64,000 nucleotides of DNA, taken from assembly GCA_030549815.1 (NCBI GenBank), contig JAUQQQ010000004.1, positions 1 through 64,000 on the forward strand. Direction: 5' to 3'. Each line of letters opens with the position of its first letter. Position 1 is the first letter of the stretch. Below, piece after piece: positions 31,051 to 39,133 of the stretch. This DNA comes from a bacterium (GTDB taxonomy: Bacteria; DRYD01). The notes beneath the pieces were generated by a model, which worked only from the letters and a program-made list of their open reading frames with translations, was not told where the DNA came from and did no database searches. Made by a program: the position numbers and the translations under genes.

Positions 31051-32862
31051 TTACTCCATTATAAACTCCGCATCATTATCAACTAAACAATAATATTTAC
31101 CATCTTTGTTATAGAAATTGATGCTTTCAACAGGGGTTGGCTGTATCTTAGTATATAAAAAACCACCATTACTTTCAAATTCTAAACCTAACGAATCAAC
31201 ATTGTTAAAATAAATAATTTTATTTTTATAAACACCAAAATTATCAGAAATAGATAAATTAATTTTAGTTTCAACTATATCAAAGTTTTCCTTATTTAAT
31301 TTAATCATAACTCCCTCTTTAAGAAGGATCCAAAACCCATCATTTGCAGCTTCTATTCTTGCAGCCTTAATATTTAATTCCAAAATTTTTTCAACCCCTC
31401 CTTCTTTATTTATAATTACTAAATTTTCGCTTTCCAAAAACAATGTTAAAAAATTGTTAAAAGCAACATCCCTAATATCAACTAAAGTATAATTCAACAA
31501 AACCTCAGAATTTTTAACGAAAAAATCAATAGTCTTTTCCCCTTTAACAACAAAAAATATAGTATCATCCTTTTTCTGAAGTAATAAAATCTTTTCAGCA
31601 TCAATATCTATATCAAATTCCAATAATAATGTTTCATCAATCACATTAGTAGAAAAGTTTTTATCTTGAACCCCAATAAACTCTACTTTTCTTTGATTTT
31701 TTTCAATAATTACAGTGAAAAATGAAGTTAAATAGTTGAAATAAAAAATATATTTATCATCCAGAATTTTAAAATCAACTATTTTTAGGTTATTAATAAA
31801 CTCAGATATTAATTTCCTTTTTTTGCTTTGATAATCTATAAATTCATGCAAAACACTTTCATTTTTCCTTATTTTTTCTATATTTTCCTCATACACTAAT
31901 TCAATTTTATTTTCATTAAGTTTCAAAATCCTTATAAATGAACCATCATAAACAATATTAATAGTTTCATTTTTAACTTTAACTAAATTAGAATTCCTGG
32001 AGATTAATTGAAAATCATTGAAATCTTTTGTAAAATATAATTCATTTAAATCCTTAAAAATGAATAACACAACAAATCCATCATTAAATTTTTTAATCCT
32101 AAAAACATCAGACAAAATAAACTTTAACCAAAAATCCCTATTAATCATTAGATCTTGAACAGAAACATTATCACCATTATCCAATACTATTTTCCTTAAC
32201 AAGTTATTGCTATTAGAAATAGCAAAAATCATTATTTTATTAATTCCTTCTAAAAATACCAACCTAAAATCATTTTTTACAACATCAGAAATATCAATAT
32301 CTTTTTTCACAAAACTTTTCAATTCAATTGTTTTTACTCTTTTATAAACATTAAGCAAATGGTTAGAATTTTTTATCGAATGTAGATAAAAAAACGAATC
32401 ATCGATTTTAATAAAAACAGGAACAGAGGCACTTTTCAAAGTTTTTACCTCCTCATAATAATCTAACCCACTAATAATCTCTATAAATTTTCCCTCTTCA
32501 AACTTATAAATACTATCACTACTAAAAATAAAATCACTACAAATATTCAATACTTCTTTCCTTACTTCATAGATAAAATCAAACGATAAATCAGAATTTA
32601 ACTTAATCAGTCTTAGAAAATTTTTCTCCAAATTAATGACTAATAAATACAAATCCTTGGAATCAAATACCTTAACAAAATCCCAATAATGAGATTTACT
32701 TTCCCAAATAGGTAAAAAATATGTTCTAACTTCATTATTTTCTACCAAATCAAAAAATAATGAATCTCTTAATAAAATAAACCCGTCGTTCCATCTACTT
32801 ATGTCATTTACTTTAAAATGCAAGTCAAAATTTTCAGGGACTTTGGTATAATAAAACAACAT
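31051..32862 (-). CDS. Large beta-rich protein of unknown function, possibly beta-propeller-like
   Basis: ORF track starts at 32937, but the first 25 codons overlap the upstream gene (stop at 32870); internal Met at 32862 gives an abutting start. Confidence 0.65.
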   Translation of the reverse strand: MLFYYTKVPENFDLHFKVNDISRWNDGFILLRDSLFFDLVENNEVRTYFLPIWESKSHYWDFVKVFDSKDLYLLVINLEKNFLRLIKLNSDLSFDFIYEVRKEVLNICSDFIFSSDSIYKFEEGKFIEIISGLDYYEEVKTLKSASVPVFIKIDDSFFYLHSIKNSNHLLNVYKRVKTIELKSFVKKDIDISDVVKNDFRLVFLEGINKIMIFAISNSNNLLRKIVLDNGDNVSVQDLMINRDFWLKFILSDVFRIKKFNDGFVVLFIFKDLNELYFTKDFNDFQLISRNSNLVKVKNETINIVYDGSFIRILKLNENKIELVYEENIEKIRKNESVLHEFIDYQSKKRKLISEFINNLKIVDFKILDDKYIFYFNYLTSFFTVIIEKNQRKVEFIGVQDKNFSTNVIDETLLLEFDIDIDAEKILLLQKKDDTIFFVVKGEKTIDFFVKNSEVLLNYTLVDIRDVAFNNFLTLFLESENLVIINKEGGVEKILELNIKAARIEAANDGFWILLKEGVMIKLNKENFDIVETKINLSISDNFGVYKNKIIYFNNVDSLGLEFESNGGFLYTKIQPTPVESINFYNKDGKYYCLVDNDAEFIME

Positions 32863-32869
32863 TCCTTTA

Positions 32870-34033
32870 TCACTCCTTAACCAAATAAACCTTAACCTTT
32901 CTTCTGCCCCACCTAATAGCGTCTTGATAACTTTCAAAATACAAATCTATTTTAAATCCTTTTATTGCTGATCCTGTATCCAAAGCTTGAGCATAACCAT
33001 ACCCCTCAACATACAATTTAGTTCCCAAGGGTATTATTGAAGGATCCACAGCTGCAACTCCTCTTCTTACTCTACTTCCTGTAGCAGTGTAATATCCAAC
33101 TACTCCAACACCAGCAGTATATCCGCTACTTTCCATTATATAATAAGGTTTACCTTCTAAACTATAGATAGGGCCAATACCAACTTCAACGATCTCATCA
33201 ACCTTTTCTTCAATAACATTCTTTCTTAATAATTCAATTTCTCTTGTTCCATCATAATTAAGATAAACTAAATATTCTTTAAAAACTTTACCATTTTTCC
33301 CTTTTCGAGTAACTCTTATTTCACTTTGCGGTAAACTACTGCTATAAAAAACTACCCTCTGATAAGGAATAATCTCCTCTTTCTTGCTAATAAACCTAAC
33401 ATTAACACCTACATGATTATCAACATTTTCTACAGAAAATGAAGTAAGTTCAAATCCCTCCTTTAAATCAACAAAATCAATTCCTTTTATATTTTCTACC
33501 TTTACACCCTTGTTAACAATTATTTTTTTGACTTTATCAGATATTATTCTTTTAATCCTTTGACTATCATAAAATGCAAAACAACTAATTTCATATTCTT
33601 TAGAATCAAAGACAAAATACATTTTTTGTGGAGTATAAAATTTAAATTTCTGAGCCAAGACAGAAGAAGTAAGAGGATTAAAACGTCCTACATTACCGTT
33701 TCTTAATAAAACAAATAACTCCTTTTTATCAAAACCCGCTTTAACTAAAACATCTCTTAAACTTTCCGAAAAATTACTTTTTACAACTTTTTTTACATTA
33801 TCAACACTTAAAACAATATCAAAATTTTCAAAAACATCAACCCCATTTTCATTCACAGATAAGGAATATATTTGTTTATCGACATCAAATTTCGGTTTAC
33901 CTAAAACAATTTTGCTTTTTACAAAACCATCTTTATTGTAATAATTAACATAGTAAAAATTAATCTTACTGATAAAAACAATAATAAAAATTAAAAAGAT
34001 TACTAAAAAAAACAAACTACTTCTCATCATCAT
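32870..34033 (-). CDS. YabE-like cell-wall protein: G5/DUF348-like region + 3D domain
   Basis: YYTATGSRVRRGVAAVDPSIIPLGTKLYVEGYGYAQALDTGSAIKGFKIDLYFES. Confidence 0.88.
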   Translation of the reverse strand: MMMRSSLFFLVIFLIFIIVFISKINFYYVNYYNKDGFVKSKIVLGKPKFDVDKQIYSLSVNENGVDVFENFDIVLSVDNVKKVVKSNFSESLRDVLVKAGFDKKELFVLLRNGNVGRFNPLTSSVLAQKFKFYTPQKMYFVFDSKEYEISCFAFYDSQRIKRIISDKVKKIIVNKGVKVENIKGIDFVDLKEGFELTSFSVENVDNHVGVNVRFISKKEEIIPYQRVVFYSSSLPQSEIRVTRKGKNGKVFKEYLVYLNYDGTREIELLRKNVIEEKVDEIVEVGIGPIYSLEGKPYYIMESSGYTAGVGVVGYYTATGSRVRRGVAAVDPSIIPLGTKLYVEGYGYAQALDTGSAIKGFKIDLYFESYQDAIRWGRRKVKVYLVKE

Positions 34034-34217
34034 CTTCGATTTCTTCTTCGCTTTCTATCAAACCATATTCTTCTAATGTTTTTTCTAACAACTGTATATA
34101 CAAACTTCTCTCTATATAACCGAGTATATAGAAAGCTTCTTCTTCATCTAATTTGTATCCAACTAATAAATCCATAACTTCTTGTGCAATATCTTCCAAT
34201 TTATCAAGTGTTCTCAT
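34017..34217 (-). CDS. Small acidic protein, unknown
   Basis: 66 aa, acidic C-terminus; fits the operon spacing. Confidence 0.55.
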   Translation of the reverse strand: MRTLDKLEDIAQEVMDLLVGYKLDEEEAFYILGYIERSLYIQLLEKTLEEYGLIESEEEIEDDDEK

Positions 34218-34232
34218 AACAACACCCCTTTA

Positions 34233-34976
34233 TTAATTAACATTAATTATTCTATACTTTATGTCTTTTCCCTTAACTTTAACAGAAAATTCCCAATCTT
34301 TAATAGCGTTGAATATTTTCGAATTATCGATTTCAACATTCTTTAAAAAACTATCCAATTCTTTTAGTAATTTATTTTTATCCTTGGCTAAACTTTCAAG
34401 TTTTTTTGTAAATTTTGAATGATTAACTATAGCTTCCCATTCGTTCATACTTTGAATATTTTTAATCATTTTTTGCCAATCATCTTCAGAATTAATAATC
34501 CTTTCTATCTTTCTTTCAAATTCGGGAATAAATCTTTCTATCATTTTTTCAATAACTTTAGCCACGGGAGATTCCGTAGTTATTTTGTAATTTTCTCCAT
34601 CACCCTCTATCTCTTCATACAACGCTACTATTTTTACTTTTATTTTTTTATCCCAATTACCACTATCATTAACCAATAATTCAAATTCCCTATCAATAAT
34701 AGGAACAGAAACAGTTTTCTTCGTTGTCTTTAATCTTAAAACCTTTTTTTCTTCAGATTCCTCAGATTCCTCTCTTTCTATCTCCTCCAACCTACTTTGC
34801 AAATTTGATTTTTCCTGTTTTATCCTAATAAGGGTTTCCAAGTTAAACTGGTAATCCTGATTATCAGGGCTATCTCCACCTTCCATTTTCGCTTCCTGAA
34901 TTTTTTCCCGCTTTTCTTTTTCTTCCTCAGATAACTTCTTCAATCTTTCTAATATTTTCTTTTTCACATCTTCCAT
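34233..34976 (-). CDS. Charged coiled-coil-rich protein, unknown
   Basis: 247 aa, Glu/Lys-rich N-terminal half. Confidence 0.65.
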   Translation of the reverse strand: MEDVKKKILERLKKLSEEEKEKREKIQEAKMEGGDSPDNQDYQFNLETLIRIKQEKSNLQSRLEEIEREESEESEEKKVLRLKTTKKTVSVPIIDREFELLVNDSGNWDKKIKVKIVALYEEIEGDGENYKITTESPVAKVIEKMIERFIPEFERKIERIINSEDDWQKMIKNIQSMNEWEAIVNHSKFTKKLESLAKDKNKLLKELDSFLKNVEIDNSKIFNAIKDWEFSVKVKGKDIKYRIINVN

Positions 34977-34982
34977 AAATAC

Positions 34983-35807
34983 TTACCTCCCGATATTTAA
35001 CAATTTCTTGGTTTGGTTAATATCAGCAATCGGCCTACCTAATTCATTAGCCATTCTTACTATTCTTTTTACTAATTCTTGATTTGTAGCTAACACTCCT
35101 TTCCTATAATAAATATTATCTTCCAAACCAGTCCTAACAAAACCACCAAGAATGATAGAAAGAGTATTTATTAATAATTGATTTTTGCCTACTGCTGCAG
35201 CAGACCAAGTAAATTGAATATTCCTTCGCTTCAGATCATTAATCATAAATAACAGATTTTCAGGAGTTGCAGCAGCACCCCACCTAACTCCTAAAACAAA
35301 ATCCACATGCACTGGCTCATCAACAAAACCATTCCTAACAAGATACTCAACCATATCCAACATACCCAAATCATAAACCTCTAATTCAGGTTTTATTTCT
35401 AACTCCTTCATTTTCAAAGCGAGTCTTTTTATAAAATCAGGAGTATTGATAAACAATTCATCTCCGAAATTCATCGTCCCTAAATTCAACGTAGCCATAT
35501 GGGGTTTCAGTTTCAAAGGTTCCATCCTTTCCTCTTCAGTCATTCCTACAGCGCCACCCGTTGTAAATTGTATTATCATCGGCACCTCTTTCTCAATTAA
35601 CTCCTTTACCTTAGCAAAATACTCAACTTTACTTGATGGAGTTCCATCTTCTTCTCTAACATGTATATGTGCAACCGTAGCACCCAAATGATAACATTCG
35701 ATAGCATCACGAGCTATTTCTTCTACCTTAACAGGCAAATAAGGATTTTTCTCTTTACTAACCTCAGCACCACATAAAGCAACAGTTATTACCAATGGTG
35801 TATCCAT
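34983..35807 (-). CDS. BKACE/3-keto-5-aminohexanoate cleavage enzyme family (DUF849)
   Basis: LVITVALCGAEVSKEKNPYLPVKVEEIARDAIECYHLGATVAHIHVREEDGTPS, QFTTGGAVG. Confidence 0.92.
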   Translation of the reverse strand: MDTPLVITVALCGAEVSKEKNPYLPVKVEEIARDAIECYHLGATVAHIHVREEDGTPSSKVEYFAKVKELIEKEVPMIIQFTTGGAVGMTEEERMEPLKLKPHMATLNLGTMNFGDELFINTPDFIKRLALKMKELEIKPELEVYDLGMLDMVEYLVRNGFVDEPVHVDFVLGVRWGAAATPENLLFMINDLKRRNIQFTWSAAAVGKNQLLINTLSIILGGFVRTGLEDNIYYRKGVLATNQELVKRIVRMANELGRPIADINQTKKLLNIGR

Positions 35808-35808
35808 A

Positions 35809-37659
35809 CTAAACTACTTGCTTGACTTTATTGTATATCGAAAAATAATCCATATTATGATAATTCAACAAATCATTAGCAGGAGCACTCAAAGGAATTT
35901 TATCTATTGCGATAATCTCGAAATAATCTAAAACCTTCCCTTTCTTCAAAAGCAAAGAAGAAACAATTTGCCCCATACCACCATATAAACTATGCTCTTC
36001 AAAAATCAAAACTTTCTTAATACCATCCAAAGCTCTAACAAGGTAATCCTCATCCAATGGTTTTATACTGTAAATATCAATAACTCTAACATTTATTTCT
36101 TCGTCCTTTAGTTTGTTATAGGCCTTAATAACTTCAAATAATGGAACACCATTAGATAGAATAGCTATTTCATCGTTTTCTGATTTTCTTAAAACTTTTA
36201 CTTTACCAATCTCGAATTCTTCATTGATGTCATAAAGAATAGAAGTAGAAGGTCGAGAAGTCCTGAAATACACGATTCCATTTAACTTACCCTGTAAATG
36301 TTGATTAATCACATTAATCAATAATTTCTGAGCACTTACGGAATCTGATGGATACAATACAGTGCTTTCGATTAAAGAGCTAAACATAGCCAAATCTTCA
36401 AGAGCCATCTGAGAGGGTCCATCTTCCCCTATAGAAACTCCAGCATGAGTCCCAACAAAAATAACCAACGGTGGCTTAGAATACATCATCATTCTTACAA
36501 AATCAAAAGCACGTGTAAAGAAAGCACCAAAGGTAGATAGATAAACTATAAAACCATTTTTTGCTAACCCTAACGCCATCCCCGTCATAACCTGCTCAGC
36601 TATATGACATTGAATAAATCTATCTCCATATTCTTTTTCAAAATATTCAGTATAAGTAGAGTTTTTAACATCTGCATCTAAAACAACCAAATTATTAATA
36701 TACTTTCCAACTTTGGTTATAGCTTTTGCTACAGCTTGCCTCGTAGCCATCTCCTTATATTCCACTTCTACAGGAATCAACTTATTCTGAACTGAATTTG
36801 AATAGGGATATCTTCTATAACTAACATTTACACTAACTTCTTCATTTTGTATATTCAATTCTTGTATTGCTTTATTTAGTTCATCCAGAGTTTGCAGAGG
36901 TTTTCCATGCCAGTTTTCCTTATTTTCCAGGAAAGAAACCCCTTTGCCTTTAAAAGTTTTAGCAACAATAGCAAACGGTTTATTAACACCGTTAATAAAT
37001 TTTTGGTAAGCCCCTTCAATTTCTTCTATATTATGTCCATCAATAACAACATATTCCCATCCAAAAGCATCAAGTCTCTTTACATATTCATCTAAATTAT
37101 GTTTAAAGAGAGTTTCTTCACTTTGCCCCAACCTATTAACATCTATTATTAAGCAAAGGTTATTGAGGTTATATTTATATGCTATATTTAATGCTTCAAA
37201 GTTGCTTCCTTCTGCAAACTCTCCGTCACCGATCAAAACATATACTTTAGAATCTATTTTATGGTATTTTCTGGCCCAAGCTGCACCAACAGCTATAGAT
37301 AATCCCTGCCCTAATGATCCAGTAGCATACTTAACTCCATTTAATTTCACGCTTGGATGCCCTTCTAACAAACTTCCCAATTTTCTTAGTGTTTTTAAAT
37401 CCTCGTTTATTATTCCTACTTTTTTGTATATCGAATAAAGTAATGGAGCAGCATGACCTTTTGAAAGTATAAATTCATCGTGGTATATTTGTGGATAATT
37501 TTCCGGTTCAAAAACAAGGTATTTAAGAAATAAAACTGTTACTAATTCCACAGAAGAAAGACAAGTAGTAGGGTGTCCAGATTTCGCATAAAAAGTGCTT
37601 TCCAATATATCTTTTCTTATCAATTTGCATAGTTCTTGGCTGTTAGTAGTTGTGATCAT
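35809..37659 (-). CDS. tkt: Transketolase (full length)
   Basis: SGHPTTCLSSVEL, GDGEFAEGSNFEAL, THAGVSIGEDGPSQMALEDLAMF. Confidence 0.95.
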   Translation of the reverse strand: MITTTNSQELCKLIRKDILESTFYAKSGHPTTCLSSVELVTVLFLKYLVFEPENYPQIYHDEFILSKGHAAPLLYSIYKKVGIINEDLKTLRKLGSLLEGHPSVKLNGVKYATGSLGQGLSIAVGAAWARKYHKIDSKVYVLIGDGEFAEGSNFEALNIAYKYNLNNLCLIIDVNRLGQSEETLFKHNLDEYVKRLDAFGWEYVVIDGHNIEEIEGAYQKFINGVNKPFAIVAKTFKGKGVSFLENKENWHGKPLQTLDELNKAIQELNIQNEEVSVNVSYRRYPYSNSVQNKLIPVEVEYKEMATRQAVAKAITKVGKYINNLVVLDADVKNSTYTEYFEKEYGDRFIQCHIAEQVMTGMALGLAKNGFIVYLSTFGAFFTRAFDFVRMMMYSKPPLVIFVGTHAGVSIGEDGPSQMALEDLAMFSSLIESTVLYPSDSVSAQKLLINVINQHLQGKLNGIVYFRTSRPSTSILYDINEEFEIGKVKVLRKSENDEIAILSNGVPLFEVIKAYNKLKDEEINVRVIDIYSIKPLDEDYLVRALDGIKKVLIFEEHSLYGGMGQIVSSLLLKKGKVLDYFEIIAIDKIPLSAPANDLLNYHNMDYFSIYNKVKQVV

Positions 37660-37670
37660 AGTGAGAAAAA

Positions 37671-37742
37671 TGGAGCCGAGGGGATTTGAACCCCTGACCT
37701 TCTCGGTGCAAACGAGACGCTCTCCCGCTGAGCTACGACCCC
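37671..37742 (-). tRNA. tRNA-Ala (TGC)
   Basis: GGGGTCGTAGCTCAGCGGGAGAGCGTCTCGTTTGCACCGAGAAGGTCAGGGGTTCAAATCCCCTCGGCTCCA; anticodon loop TTTGCAC. Confidence 0.95.
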
Positions 37743-37946
37743 TTCCTTTTTTATTCTATTCCACAAAAAACCCTAACATCCTCTTTTAATTACTCCCTAA
37801 CCACAGTTCCATAACTTAATGATAAAATAATACATTCCATATGGAAGAGTATTTTACATCTTGTAATATTCTATCTAATTGCTGTATTTAGGCACAAAGT
37901 GGTATTAAGAACAGAGGGTATAAAGAAAACTTTGTCAAACAGTTAT

Positions 37947-38528
37947 TTATGTAGAAGTTTTTTGGCTACTTACAAGTAATACTTTTTGAAGCAAGAAAAT
38001 GAGTTCTTCAATTTTTCCTTTTAAATCAGCACCCTCCTTAACATCGTAGATAAAAAATTGTTCTAAAACTTCAAAACCACAAAATTCGAATATAACATGC
38101 TGATTAATTTTTTTTATTGCAGACTCTAAGGAATTTTGCTTATAAACTTCTTCTTTTCCTCCAAAGGTAGATATAACAATACATTTTTTACCTTTCAATA
38201 AAGGTAAGGTTTGTCCATCTTCATCGATACCATAAGCAAATCCGTAAGAAAATACTTTATCGATATATCCTTTTAGGATGGCAGGCATAGAGCCCCACCA
38301 CGTTGGATAAATAAAAATCAATAAATCACTACCTTCGATAAATTTTTGTTCTTCTCTTACCTTTTCATCATGCTTATCAAAAAACAAAACAGGGTCAAAT
38401 TTCTCTTCATATAAATCCCGAATCCTAAAATCAATCCCTTTATTTTCCAAAAACTCCTTGACTTTTAATAATATTTGATAATTAAAGCTTTTTTTACTTG
38501 GATGTGCAAAAATTATTAAAACTTTCAT
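37947..38528 (-). CDS. NAD(P)H oxidoreductase, flavodoxin-like fold (KefF/MdaB-like)
   Basis: VLIIFAHPSKKSFNYQIL, LIFIYPTWWGSMPAILKGYIDKVFSYGFAY. Confidence 0.9.
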   Translation of the reverse strand: MKVLIIFAHPSKKSFNYQILLKVKEFLENKGIDFRIRDLYEEKFDPVLFFDKHDEKVREEQKFIEGSDLLIFIYPTWWGSMPAILKGYIDKVFSYGFAYGIDEDGQTLPLLKGKKCIVISTFGGKEEVYKQNSLESAIKKINQHVIFEFCGFEVLEQFFIYDVKEGADLKGKIEELIFLLQKVLLVSSQKTST

Positions 38529-38538
38529 TATTTATTTT

Positions 38539-39126
38539 TTACTCTTCTTCCTCAATTGGCCTATTTATATATTTTGTCATTTTATCTATTTCTTCGACTA
38601 ATTTTTGTTCGTCTCCTTCTCCAATTGCTTCGTTTATTTTGGAAATTATACTATCCATGTATTTGTCCCCTGTACTTTCAAGTTCAAAATCTTCTTCCTC
38701 ATCTTCATAATTTTCGTCATTCATTATTTTCTCAAATTCTTCTTCTATGTTGACTTCGTCATTTTCTTCGTCTTCAATTTCAGCAATTTCCATTATGGTT
38801 TCCACAGATTCTATTATCTCTTGTAGTTCATTTTCAAGCTCCTTAAGTTTTTCCAAATCTTGTTCTGATAAACTTCCCATTTCTATAAGCACCAGAAAAT
38901 TTTGCAAAACACCGTTTATTTTTTCTAAGTAAGGTATAAATTGGGCTACGAAAGGGTTTTCAGCATCCGTAGTATATTCTAACTCCTCCTTTATCCCTTT
39001 ACTTATATTGTTCAATAAGTTTTTTAATTCAACAACTCCTTGCTTTATTTTATTAAAATCCTTCCCTTCTGCTCCTTTTATTATTATGTTATTAATTTCT
39101 TCAATTTTTTGATCCCAACTATTCAT
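38539..39126 (-). CDS. Highly acidic protein, unknown
   Basis: 195 aa, Glu/Asp-rich (EDEENDEVNIEEEFEKIMNDENYEDEEEDFELE). Confidence 0.6.
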   Translation of the reverse strand: MNSWDQKIEEINNIIIKGAEGKDFNKIKQGVVELKNLLNNISKGIKEELEYTTDAENPFVAQFIPYLEKINGVLQNFLVLIEMGSLSEQDLEKLKELENELQEIIESVETIMEIAEIEDEENDEVNIEEEFEKIMNDENYEDEEEDFELESTGDKYMDSIISKINEAIGEGDEQKLVEEIDKMTKYINRPIEEEE

Positions 39127-39133
39127 ACTTTTA

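Noticed and set aside
37595-37789. ORF MLSNISFL...MEPRGFEPLTFSVQTRRSPAELRPLP
   Set aside because: Antisense of tRNA-Ala; artefact.
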